From: Agrobacterium vaccinii | Lineage (GTDB): Bacteria > Pseudomonadota > Alphaproteobacteria > Rhizobiales > Rhizobiaceae | DNA: 64,000 nt | Direction: 5' to 3' | Assembly (NCBI RefSeq): GCF_021310995.1 | Contig: NZ_CP054151.1 | Coordinates: 1,433,001-1,497,000 of the forward strand | Position numbers and translations under genes: made by a program | Shown here: one piece after another, positions 54,832 to 63,153 of the stretch | How the letters are laid out: every line of letters begins with the position of its first letter | How positions within the stretch are numbered: the first letter of the stretch is position 1 | The notes under the pieces: model-generated | Told to the model about the DNA's origin: nothing | The model's input: only the letters and a program-made list of their open reading frames with translations | The model's database searches: none

Positions 54832-56850
54832 TCACGCGACGGCGGTCTGCATGACGTCGACGGGATGGGCTTGCGACCACGACAGATCGTGACCGGAATT
54901 AAACACGGCATCGACATGGTCGTCGGCGGGGTTATCGTCGTGAAGAAAGGCGATGACCTCATTGGCCAGTCCGTTGGGATGCGGCTGCGATGTGTCGTTC
55001 TCCACCAACCCGCCCTGGATCAGCACGGCGTCGGAATAGAGATGACCGGCGACGTAGGTGGAGCCACCAAAGCTGTCGTAATCGACAATCTGCGCCACAT
55101 TGACGACGGCGTTACTGCCGGTGTCGATGTGAATGGTCGCGTTCTCGTTGTTTGCAAGCACCTTGGCTGCGGCCTGGGTCACGTCGTCGGAATCGCCGAG
55201 CACACTGACCTGCTTGATGTAGGTGACATCGTAGAGATTGCCGGTGATGTAGAGGACGTTGAGACCGGCATAGCCTGCGAAATTAGGGTCTGTCGAAAGC
55301 CCGTCCGGCATGTGCGGATCGCGCTCGTTGATCGCCTTCGCTGCCTCGACCATATAGTCGGGCATCGAGTCGAACCGGTCACTGGCGCCGACGTTGTGGA
55401 TCGAAGCCTCGTTCCAGATGAGGTTGTTGCCGGACTGAACCGTTGCCCCGGAGGTAACGCCGGAAAGCGCGCGTGCCCAGTCATTGTCGTAGAGAACGGC
55501 GATCTGCGAGATCATGTTCATGTCGAGCACATTGCCGCCGACGATGATCAGATCATACTGCATGCCGATGCCGAGAAATGTCGCCAGATTGACCGCGCCG
55601 TTGCCGCCCGTCAGCACGCTGACATCCGCTCCAGATGTCGTCACGGTCATCGTGTCGTTGTCGGTGACGAAGTGGTACTGCTCTATCCAGTGGACGAAGG
55701 ACACGTCGCCCTCGACATAGCTCACCCGCCAAGCGGTCGGGAATATGGTCGCATCAGCTGTGCTGTCTGCATCAGAGCCATCGGCGCTTTCGCCATAGGT
55801 CGATCTCTGAAAGGCCGCGATATTGTTGGCAACCGTTGCGGCATGGTCCTCATGGGTAGTGAAGGACGAGCCGATCTCGTCGCGATCGCTATAGACATAG
55901 GATTGCGTGATGGCGTCGATCTGGTGGTAGTCGCCCATCACGGCCATCACAGGAGCCATAACGCCCGTATTGACGACCGAAACGATATTTGCGACGACAT
56001 TGGCGCCTGCCGCCACATCGAGACTGTTGCCTGCGCCGCCATGGCTTTCCAGTGGCACATCGCTCTCTTCTGGCTCAACGGGTGGTTTGGCAATGCCGCG
56101 ATCTGGCATGAAGTCGTCAACGTCAGGCAGGGCGCTGACGGAGGCGCCATTCATATAGACGCCATTGATGGAGTGACCCGCCAGCGCGAAATCCTGCGTC
56201 GCGCCGGTGCCGAGCGAGGTGGTGTCGTCGTCGCGTGCCTCTTCGATAAAGTCGTGCACATTCCTGGCGACCTCCTGCAAACCTTCATAGGTGTCTGTGC
56301 GGCGGTAGCTTTCAAACGGCGTCAGATGTGATGCCTCGCTATAGAACTCCATGGTCCGCTCTGTCGCGAAGGTCGTGTCGCGCAGAATGTTCGGGCCATC
56401 CGTCATGTTGAGAAAGTCGTCATCCTGCAACAGCGTCAGCTGCGAGACATGGGCAATGACCGAGCCCGGCCCCTGATAGAGCACGAGTTCAGCCTGATCT
56501 TCCCCGTAGCCGCCACCATGACCCGGCATTCTGTAGTGTGGCGCGCTGAGGTCCCGTGAGGCGATGTCGTGCAATCTGTGCAGCGAGTCTTCGAAGCTGT
56601 AGCCGTGGTGGGTGCGTATGGCGGTGAATTCGAAATGGCCCGAGCGGTATTTCACGCCGGGATCGTAATCCTGCAAGGCGACATCGTAATCCTTGTCATC
56701 CGCTCCGGCTTCACCGGGTGCTGGCATCTGTGCATCACTGTGCAGGCCGCGACCTTCGGCGTAGTGGTTTCTCATCCGCGCGTCTTCGATCTCAGATTCG
56801 AAAAGCCCGATGAAATGGGCGATCATGTCGGAAATTCTGTCCATATACAT
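54832..56850 (-). CDS. Large repeat-containing protein, candidate type I secretion substrate
   Basis: This 672-aa acidic protein has no signal peptide, no membrane helix and no cysteine. The function is not known to me. From residue 278 it alternates two degenerate motifs. Type B (about 20 residues, x-x-G-x-N-x-x-x-N-x-A pattern) is at 278-297, 411-430, 470-489 and 574-593. Type A (hydrophobic strand, G-D/N/H, then I-x-Q, ending D-x-D) is at 304-324, 380-400, 434-457, 533-556 and 598-619. The regular beta-like period suggests a stacked repeat fold. No classical RTX nonapeptides (GGxGxDxUx) occur. It lies directly upstream of the secretion genes on the same strand, which supports it as a cargo. 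GGAGGG precedes ATG 56850. Confidence 0.75.
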   Translation of the reverse strand: MYMDRISDMIAHFIGLFESEIEDARMRNHYAEGRGLHSDAQMPAPGEAGADDKDYDVALQDYDPGVKYRSGHFEFTAIRTHHGYSFEDSLHRLHDIASRDLSAPHYRMPGHGGGYGEDQAELVLYQGPGSVIAHVSQLTLLQDDDFLNMTDGPNILRDTTFATERTMEFYSEASHLTPFESYRRTDTYEGLQEVARNVHDFIEEARDDDTTSLGTGATQDFALAGHSINGVYMNGASVSALPDVDDFMPDRGIAKPPVEPEESDVPLESHGGAGNSLDVAAGANVVANIVSVVNTGVMAPVMAVMGDYHQIDAITQSYVYSDRDEIGSSFTTHEDHAATVANNIAAFQRSTYGESADGSDADSTADATIFPTAWRVSYVEGDVSFVHWIEQYHFVTDNDTMTVTTSGADVSVLTGGNGAVNLATFLGIGMQYDLIIVGGNVLDMNMISQIAVLYDNDWARALSGVTSGATVQSGNNLIWNEASIHNVGASDRFDSMPDYMVEAAKAINERDPHMPDGLSTDPNFAGYAGLNVLYITGNLYDVTYIKQVSVLGDSDDVTQAAAKVLANNENATIHIDTGSNAVVNVAQIVDYDSFGGSTYVAGHLYSDAVLIQGGLVENDTSQPHPNGLANEVIAFLHDDNPADDHVDAVFNSGHDLSWSQAHPVDVMQTAVA

Positions 56851-56959
56851 GGCTGTCCCTCCTCTTCAGACCCGCTGTGATCAGGCGCACGTTCGGAGGG
56901 CCATTCCGGCTTCCGATGTGCTGCCATTCAACGGGGTCTACCGGCTGTCCCAACCGGCA

Positions 56960-56985
56960 ACTGCACCGGCAAAAGCCGGTGCAGT
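56960..56985. terminator. Stem-loop between the low-complexity and repeat-protein genes
   Basis: The perfect 11-bp stem ACTGCACCGGC and GCCGGTGCAGT with loop AAAA lies between the two leftward genes. There is no clear T tract on the minus strand, so it may attenuate or stabilise rather than end transcription. Confidence 0.55.
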
Positions 56986-57009
56986 CCTTTCAATTGAGAG
57001 AGCGAGGGC

Positions 57010-57990
57010 TCAAGCGCCGCCGTCTTCGCCGACATGGTGGGAGTCGCCACCGATAACGCTACCGTCGAAGGAGTTGGTGAGCAGGTTTGCACCCTGTACC
57101 AGTTCCAGATGGAAGCCGGAGTTTGCCAGGATCGCAGAGGCATTGGCCGAGCTGCTGCCCGCGACGTCGTCGCCTGCCTTGAGGTCCCAACCCTTGCCGT
57201 CCATGTCCATACCCTGCGCACCTTGGGCGTCGCCGCCATTGGCACTCAGGTGGTTCTCGGCGTTCTGGTTTTCCATGGTGATGTTATAGGCGCTGTCCTG
57301 ATCAGCCAGATGGCTGGCCTGAACAAGGCTGAACGCGCTGTCGTTGCCGTCACCGTTCAACGAGTTGTTGAGGATGTTGTCGACGCTGAGAGAGAAGGAG
57401 AAGTCGTCGCCCAGATTGAACGCGATGTCGCCGCCAGCAACGCCCAGGTTGCCGATGTCCTTGATGTGTTCCATCGTGGAGAAATCGGTGTCCGTCTTGG
57501 CAAAGCTCGAGTTGAAGCTGTCCGTCGTCGTCTTGATGTCAGTGTCGGTATCGTTGTCCGAATAGTTGAACGTCTTGGTGTCGTTGTCCGAAGTCGTGAT
57601 GACCTTGGTTTCGTCGTGGCTATCCGTTTTGCTTTCGTAGCTCCAGTCGTAGTCACTCTTGATGCTGGTGTCGGCATCGTTGACGCTGACGGTCTTGTTG
57701 TTGGAATTGGTGTCGTTGTCGCTATAGCTGTAAGACTTGCTGTCATAGTCCCAGTCATAGCTGTTGTCGCGGTTGTCGCCATTGTCTGTCGCGACCTGTA
57801 CCTTGGCATCAACATCCAGGTTCTGGCTGTTGTCGGTGTAGGTGTTGTCGCGGTTGCCGCCGTTCCCCACGCCGACGTTGCTGTCATCCACATCGCTGTT
57901 ATTGGTCGATGTGTTGGCGAAGCCTTCTGCAAGCGCGCCGATCTTGGTGATGTCGTCGCCCGCTGGCTGCTGGTGGCTGTTGCTGGTCAT
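57010..57990 (-). CDS. Asp/Asn/Ser/Thr-rich low-complexity protein, candidate secreted matrix protein
   Basis: This 326-aa protein has no cysteine, no signal peptide and no membrane helix. Residues 25-170 are dominated by Asp, Asn, Ser, Thr and Tyr and include SDNDT at 90-94, 134-138 and 144-148 and YDW at 78-80 and 114-116. The C-terminal part is less biased. It ends with LVQGANLLTNSFDGSVIGG (297-315), matching the type B repeat of the 672-aa protein. It is the first gene of the leftward secretion cluster and faces the LuxR gene across 852 bp. It is preceded by GGAGGGAA. The function is unknown; the cluster suggests export by the type I system. Confidence 0.75.
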   Translation of the reverse strand: MTSNSHQQPAGDDITKIGALAEGFANTSTNNSDVDDSNVGVGNGGNRDNTYTDNSQNLDVDAKVQVATDNGDNRDNSYDWDYDSKSYSYSDNDTNSNNKTVSVNDADTSIKSDYDWSYESKTDSHDETKVITTSDNDTKTFNYSDNDTDTDIKTTTDSFNSSFAKTDTDFSTMEHIKDIGNLGVAGGDIAFNLGDDFSFSLSVDNILNNSLNGDGNDSAFSLVQASHLADQDSAYNITMENQNAENHLSANGGDAQGAQGMDMDGKGWDLKAGDDVAGSSSANASAILANSGFHLELVQGANLLTNSFDGSVIGGDSHHVGEDGGA

Positions 57991-58842
57991 TTTGAATTCC
58001 CTCCGAAAAAGTTCGGAGCAGCTTTCGAAATCCCTCTCATCTTAAATGGGATTTTACTCGCGCTCACTCCGATGTTCACATTGTGCAGACGTACGCAGGA
58101 CGTTTCGTCTGCGGTTCAAGGCCCGGATTTACCGGTCGTTGCTTTTGGGAATGCACAGGACGCTGATACGAACATGCGCAAATCCAGCTCAACAATCGCA
58201 AGCGATTGCAGATTTCATGCTTCGGTTTGTCTGGACTGTTGTGTCGGCTGGCAGGTCACATCGTTACGCAGATACAAGATGATGAGACTGTGTCGAACCG
58301 GTTGCGGTCTGTTGCAACGGGGCCGAATGTGTCCGAGTTGATGGACGCTTACCAGTTGCTAAATGGGATTAAGCAATCCGTAACCACGATGTGCCGCCAA
58401 GAGCTATTGTCAGAAGGATTAGAATTCTTTTTCGCGCTGTCGGAGCACTTTTTCGCCGAGTGGGTGAAAAAAACAGTTCTTTTGGACAGAAAAAAAGACT
58501 GTAACTATTCTTGACGTCCATGAAGCGACCGAGAATACGGCAATCGAAAATTATATTAGAGTATTAATACAACTGAACAATGCAAGTTTTAAAGATTGTT
58601 TTAGTGTGAACTAACAAATTGCATTAGGAAAATGAAAAATTCCCTGATTATTATGCTGATTCGGGCACACTAACCCCTTTGGGCAATTTCCTTTGTATTT
58701 TTTCCGTACTATTTTTCGTGATTAATAAATAGCTAACGATTAATAGCTGGGGGAGGTGGGAACGTCTTTGGTCGGCGCTACACCCAATCACCGTGCTAAC
58801 ACATGACACAAAGTATCTGCGTAACGCTACAGGGAGGCGTAT
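57991..58842. other. Non-coding region between the low-complexity protein gene and the LuxR gene
   Basis: 852 bp without a convincing gene. It is AT-rich from about 58380. A rightward frame at 58206-58514 (102 codons) has no ribosome-binding site or protein-like pattern. Close to the LuxR gene lies a tandem direct repeat, GATTAATAAATAGCT (58720-58734) and GATTAATAGCT (58738-58748). It is probably a long regulatory region for two divergent promoters. Confidence 0.5.
58720..58748 (+). repeat. Tandem direct repeat upstream of the LuxR gene
   Basis: GATTAATA occurs at 58720-58727 and 58738-58745, each followed by AATAGCT or overlapping AGCT. It ends about 95 bp before the LuxR gene start. It is a possible regulator binding site. 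Confidence 0.4.
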
Positions 58843-59619
58843 ATGTTCATGGTTGCATCTAGAGTAATAGACACAAAACATAGCAACGGAGCTTTATCGT
58901 CAGGGGGCACTATACTTGTGGTGGCCAATGAAGATCTCTTTTCCGAATGTCTTGTCGAGGCATTGGGCAAAAAGTTCCCGGCTTGCGACATGGTCAGCGC
59001 TGCCCCCTCGGCATCCATCGCCGAGCCGCATACGCAAGACGTAAGGCTGGTCCTTTTCTACAAGATCTCAGGCCCGCGCCTGGGAGATCTGCTGGCGGAT
59101 GTCCGCCACAAGCACCCGCTCGCCCGCATCGCCCTCGTGATCGATGCCATCGATATGATCGAGACCTATCTCAAGCAACTGGTCGAAACACGCATCATCG
59201 ATGGTGTCCTGCCACTCAACCTGCGTCTCGATGTGTTCATGGCGGCGGTCGATCTTCTCATCAAGGGAGGCGAGCATTTCCCATCCGCCTTGCTCGGCAG
59301 GCTGACAGCCGGACCCGAGGTCTCCAGAAGCACGGTCTATGATACCCGGACTGTTGTTGCCAACCGGGCCGATGCGCTGGCCGCCCGCAAGAACGAGTTT
59401 TGCGCGCTGACCACCCGCGAAGTGCAGATCCTCGATCTTCTGTGCAAGGGCACCCAGAACAAGATCATCGCAGACCGGCTGCACCTGTCTGAAAACACGG
59501 TGAAGGTCCATGTTCGCAACATCTACAAGAAGATGAACGTGCGCAATCGCACCGAAGCCGCCTCGCGCTTCTTCGGCAAAGATGATGCTCATGTCGATGC
59601 TAACAAGTGGCGCAACTGA
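58843..59619 (+). CDS. LuxR-type regulator with degenerate receiver domain
   Basis: This 258-aa protein has an N-terminal receiver-like domain (about 22-135, beginning TILVVANEDLFSECLVEAL) and a C-terminal LuxR helix-turn-helix (LTTREVQILDLLCKGTQNKI, then LSENTVKVHVRNIYKKMNV). The position that should carry the phosphorylated Asp reads LVLFYKIS, so phosphorylation is unlikely and another signal is expected. AGGGAGG precedes ATG 58843. It is divergent from the secretion cluster and is the obvious candidate to control it. No partner kinase is adjacent. Confidence 0.82.
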   Translation: MFMVASRVIDTKHSNGALSSGGTILVVANEDLFSECLVEALGKKFPACDMVSAAPSASIAEPHTQDVRLVLFYKISGPRLGDLLADVRHKHPLARIALVIDAIDMIETYLKQLVETRIIDGVLPLNLRLDVFMAAVDLLIKGGEHFPSALLGRLTAGPEVSRSTVYDTRTVVANRADALAARKNEFCALTTREVQILDLLCKGTQNKIIADRLHLSENTVKVHVRNIYKKMNVRNRTEAASRFFGKDDAHVDANKWRN

Positions 59620-59781
59620 CCCGGTCAGTTGTGTCATTGTTGGATACAACCTCAATTAACCAGCGTTGTTACCACAACTGTTAACTGTGTTTGGTTTTTA
59701 GCCTCCAAAGATGCGTGCGATTTACCAGTCGTTTTCTAAATCCGCCTAGCGTGCAATCACAACGCGAGATCGGAAGCGACC

Positions 59782-61527
59782 ATGAATACTGTGCTGAAGT
59801 CCAACACGACCTACCAACTTGACCAGCAGGCCGAATTCAGTGCCAAGCTGACCGCTGCCCATGCAAAAATCGAGAAGAGATTTCTCGATGGCGGCGCTGT
59901 TCTCGTTTCCGTGATGGACATTCTGGGCAATCTCACCGGTATTCTGGACGGGATGACCGGCACGCTGGATGGCAAGACCGCCAAAAGCAACGTCGAAGGT
60001 CTGCGCAAGACCATCGACGATCTGGCGCAATTGCCGAAGACCGAAGAAAAGCGTCAGGCCGGTTTCAAATCGCTGGCCGATATGTGCGAGTCCACCGGTG
60101 GTCATATCTACGATATCCACGAAACCATCCGCTATCTCAAGACCTTCGCGATCACGGTGAAGATCACCGGTGCCGGTCTTGCCGAATTCGCCGGCTTTGC
60201 CGATGAAATCCGTGAACGCATTCAATCCGGTGCCGATGAAGTTGGTCGCTTCGCCAAGAACCTGGATGTCATGCGCACGCAGCTCATCAAGGCGCTGTCG
60301 TTCTCGTCCCACACCAAGTCCGATTTCGATGACACCATTCCACAGATCATCAAGGGCCTGACCGAAAACTCCGCGCGCATTTCGCAGCAGCACCAGGAGA
60401 TGGCGGATATCGCCGCTCAGGTCAAAAAGATCGCCCAGACCATTCAGGGCAAGATCGGGTCCGTTCTTTCATCTCTCCAGATCGGGGATATTACTCGCCA
60501 GCGTATCGAGCACATCCAAAGCTCGCTGCAATTGCTGGATGATTTCGTCGCCTCGCCTGAAGGCAAGGAACTGGATCACAACGAACATGTCATCCTCAAG
60601 GAAGCCGTGTTGCAGCTGGCCAGCGCGCAAATGGATGAGACCGCCGCCGATTTCCATCGTGACTGCGGCAAGATTTTCACCAGCATTTCGAGCTTCGCCG
60701 ATGATGCCGCCCGCATTCTTTCGCTGCGCGACGAGCTAGTCGACAGAACCAAGAACGGCGAACGTAACGTGCTGGCGCTGATGGAGCAGGGCATCGTCGA
60801 AGCCTGCGCTCTCGTGGCGCGCGTTCAGGAAAGCAGCGCCGACGCCGACGAGGTGGTGCAGTCTGTCACCAGTAGCGCGCAGGAACTGTCGCGCGGTATC
60901 GAGATTCTGCGTTCCATCAAGATCGACATTCACTACATGGCGCTCAACTCGAATCTTCGCTGCTCTAAGCTGGGCGACGCTGGTCGCTCCGTGAACGTGG
61001 TCAGCGGTGAAATGCGGGTATTCGCAGGCAAGCTTGAAACGCCAGCCGATGCCATCGTCGAAGAATTGCACCGCGTTGAAACCACCACACAGCAACTGGC
61101 TAAGGAAGGGCGTGGACTGTCCGCCGATCTCGCCGCGCCGCTTAACGAAGCGCTGGAATCGGTTCGCCACGCCAAAACCCAGATGGAAACGGGCATCGAA
61201 GCGCTGGCCGAGGAAGGGCAGGCGGTGTTCAGCCGTATCAGCGCCGCCGTCGTCACGCTGGATTTCCAAAGCGAGCTGGGCAACACATTCAACGAATGCT
61301 GCCAGATCGCTGCCCAGCTTTCACAGGGCTTCAACGCCGACGTTTCAGGTTTCAGCGAAAAGATCGAACCCTTCAGCCTGCGCGTCTACAAGCTGTACAC
61401 CATGGCGCAGGAACGCGACATTCACCTGCGCTTCCTGCCTGCAAATGCTGCAACATCGTCAGCCGCGCCAGCCAGCCAGCCATCCGCAGCAGATGACGAC
61501 GATCTCTTCGCCGACGCTCTTTTCTAG
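59782..61527 (+). CDS. Soluble MCP-like protein with degenerate signalling hairpin
   Basis: This 581-aa, almost entirely helical protein has no membrane segment. Around residue 386 MALNSNLRCSKLGDAG is followed by RSVNVVSGEMRVFA. This resembles the chemoreceptor hairpin tip ([23 protein letters not shown]...) with the key Glu and Ala residues replaced. Around 233 QIGDITRQRIEHIQ resembles the phosphatase-type motif of CheZ-like proteins (DxxxQ/R). It ends with an acidic tail (DDDDLFADALF), as in some CheZ/CheW-linked proteins that carry a C-terminal docking peptide. I infer a role in chemosensory signalling, but no che gene is adjacent. Confidence 0.7.
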   Translation: MNTVLKSNTTYQLDQQAEFSAKLTAAHAKIEKRFLDGGAVLVSVMDILGNLTGILDGMTGTLDGKTAKSNVEGLRKTIDDLAQLPKTEEKRQAGFKSLADMCESTGGHIYDIHETIRYLKTFAITVKITGAGLAEFAGFADEIRERIQSGADEVGRFAKNLDVMRTQLIKALSFSSHTKSDFDDTIPQIIKGLTENSARISQQHQEMADIAAQVKKIAQTIQGKIGSVLSSLQIGDITRQRIEHIQSSLQLLDDFVASPEGKELDHNEHVILKEAVLQLASAQMDETAADFHRDCGKIFTSISSFADDAARILSLRDELVDRTKNGERNVLALMEQGIVEACALVARVQESSADADEVVQSVTSSAQELSRGIEILRSIKIDIHYMALNSNLRCSKLGDAGRSVNVVSGEMRVFAGKLETPADAIVEELHRVETTTQQLAKEGRGLSADLAAPLNEALESVRHAKTQMETGIEALAEEGQAVFSRISAAVVTLDFQSELGNTFNECCQIAAQLSQGFNADVSGFSEKIEPFSLRVYKLYTMAQERDIHLRFLPANAATSSAAPASQPSAADDDDLFADALF

Positions 61528-61567
61528 AAAGCGTAGCGCGTCAGCTTTCCATTCTTTGTCATGAAAA

Positions 61568-61590
61568 GCGGGAACGAAACGCCCGCATTT
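61568..61590 (+). terminator. Terminator-like hairpin after the MCP-like gene
   Basis: GCGGG (61568-61572) pairs with CCCGC (61582-61586) over a 9-nt loop, followed by ATTTCTGTTT. The stem is short. Confidence 0.45.
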
Positions 61591-61634
61591 CTGTTTCCTC
61601 CCCGCAGTTCAGTAAAACAACGGAGGAAACAGAA

Positions 61635-61868
61635 ATGATTTCTGAAGATAAAATCCGCGAGCATATGGAAGTTCTTTCCGCAGATGGCAGCCACGTCGGC
61701 ACCGTCGATCACATGGAAGGCACAAGCCGCATCAAACTGACCAGAACCGACTCGCAGGATGGCAAGCACCATCTCATCCCGCTGGATTGGGTCGATCACG
61801 TAGACGCCCACGTGCATCTCAGCAAGTCTGCATCGGATGTCCGCAGCGGCTGGGAAACGATGAACTGA
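61635..61868 (+). CDS. DUF2171-like small protein
   Basis: This 77-aa protein has a PRC-barrel-like/DUF2171 pattern: HMEVLSADGSHVGTVDHMEG, IKLTRTDS, and HLIPLDWVDHVDAHVHLSK. Such proteins are abundant small cytoplasmic proteins in Rhizobiaceae of unknown function. GGAGGAAAC precedes the ATG. It is followed by a clear terminator. Confidence 0.8.
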   Translation: MISEDKIREHMEVLSADGSHVGTVDHMEGTSRIKLTRTDSQDGKHHLIPLDWVDHVDAHVHLSKSASDVRSGWETMN

Positions 61869-61891
61869 TCTCTTTATGAGATGAATATCTG

Positions 61892-61917
61892 AAATGCGGC
61901 CCTCTGGCCGCATTTTC
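61892..61917. terminator. Terminator between DUF2171-like and thiolase genes
   Basis: AAATGCGGCC (61892-61901) and GGCCGCATTT (61906-61915) form a perfect stem with loop CTCT and Ts on the plus side. It lies between converging genes and could serve both. Confidence 0.75.
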
Positions 61918-61943
61918 TATTTCTGGAACGCGCCGTGCTCGCC

Positions 61944-63113
61944 CTATTTCATTCGTTCCATGATCGACACATAGTTCGCCACAGCCGTTCCGCCCATGTT
62001 GAAAACGCCCGCGAGGCTGGCGTCTGGCACCTGCATCCCTTGCGCCTCTCCCACTAACTGCATGGCGGCCATGATGTGCATCGAAACGCCGGTCGCGCCG
62101 ATCGGATGCCCTTTGGACTTGAGGCCGCCGGATGGGTTGATCGGCAGGCGCCCGTCCTTGCGCGTCGTTCCATCTCGCACCACCCGGTAACCCTCGCCGG
62201 GTGCCGCCAGCCCCATGGCCTCGTATTCTATCAGCTCGGCAATGGTGAAGCAGTCGTGGGTTTCCACCAGCGACAAATCGAAGAGATTGATCCCTGCGCT
62301 ATCCAGCGACTTCGACCACGCCCGCCGTGCACCCTCGAATGCAAGCGGATCGCGGCGGCTGAGGGCGATGATGTCGTTGACCTGCGTTCGCGAACGAAAA
62401 CCGATGGCACGCTGCAGACTTGCCGCTGTTTCCTCATCTGCCACCACAATGGCGGCTGCACCATCTGAAATCAGCGAGCAGTCCGTTCTGCGCAGTGGCG
62501 CTGCCACATAAGGGTTCTTTTCCGAAACCGTGTTGCAGAACTCGAAGCCGAAATCCTTGCGCATGTGAGCGTAAGGATTGGCCGCGCCGTTGGCGTGGTT
62601 CTTTGCTGCAATCATCGCCAGTTCTTCGGAGCGGTCGCCGTAACGCTGAAAGTAGATCTGGGCGATGCGCCCGAACTGTCCCGCGAAACCGCCGTCTATG
62701 TCGGCTTCCTCGGCGCGGTAGCAGGCGGACAGAAGTATATCTCCGACGTCCGCTGTCGGCAGAGCGGTCATCTTCTCGGCACCCACCACAAGGGCGATGC
62801 GCCCGCGACCGGCTTCGATGAAATCCATTGCGCTGTAGAGCGCTGCTGTGCCGGTGGCGCAGGCATTTTCGAAGCGCACAGCAGGTGTGTGCGTCAGCCG
62901 TTCATCTGCCATGGCCACAAGTGCTGCCTGAAAGTCCTGCTTGGAAAAGCCATTGTTCATCACGCCGACAAAGATGCCGTCGATATCTGCGGCGTCGATA
63001 CCGGCATGTTCCATGGCCGGGGCAAGAACGGAGGCCATGAGTTGCTCGGTGTTTTCGAGCGGCGATTTGCCGAACTGTCCGTGCGCCCAGCCCACGATTT
63101 GCGCTTTACCCAT
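61944..63113 (-). CDS. Thiolase-superfamily acetyl-CoA acetyltransferase (SCP-x/lipid-transfer type)
   Basis: This 389-aa protein has the thiolase fold. The nucleophile region is FENACATGTAALYSAMDFIE (Cys near residue 88), followed by LPINPSGGLKSKGHPIGATG, a late-thiolase histidine segment. It lacks the C-terminal CxG of true degradative thiolases (here ends FNMGGTAVANYVSIMERMK), as in SCP-x type and archaeal HMG-CoA-linked thiolases. ATG 63113 (MGKAQIVGWAHGQFG) is preferred, with GGGAGGAAC upstream. Substrate is unknown. There is no operon link to pca. Confidence 0.82.
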   Translation of the reverse strand: MGKAQIVGWAHGQFGKSPLENTEQLMASVLAPAMEHAGIDAADIDGIFVGVMNNGFSKQDFQAALVAMADERLTHTPAVRFENACATGTAALYSAMDFIEAGRGRIALVVGAEKMTALPTADVGDILLSACYRAEEADIDGGFAGQFGRIAQIYFQRYGDRSEELAMIAAKNHANGAANPYAHMRKDFGFEFCNTVSEKNPYVAAPLRRTDCSLISDGAAAIVVADEETAASLQRAIGFRSRTQVNDIIALSRRDPLAFEGARRAWSKSLDSAGINLFDLSLVETHDCFTIAELIEYEAMGLAAPGEGYRVVRDGTTRKDGRLPINPSGGLKSKGHPIGATGVSMHIMAAMQLVGEAQGMQVPDASLAGVFNMGGTAVANYVSIMERMK

Positions 63114-63153
63114 CCTCGGTTCCTCCCGAACCTCAGTGTGCCCTATGCAAAAC

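Noticed and set aside
54832..57990. RTX calcium repeats in the two candidate cargo proteins
   Set aside because: No GGxGxDxUx nonapeptide was found; the repeats present are of a different kind.
58206..58514. 102-codon rightward open frame in the long gap before the LuxR gene
   Set aside because: No ribosome-binding site, codon use unlike neighbours, and no recognisable domain. An internal ATG at 58341 has no better support.
61944..63113. Thiolase as the missing step of hydroxycinnamate breakdown
   Set aside because: It lies over 55 kb from the cluster, belongs to the SCP-x type and has no shared regulation signal; the amidohydrolase is a better candidate.
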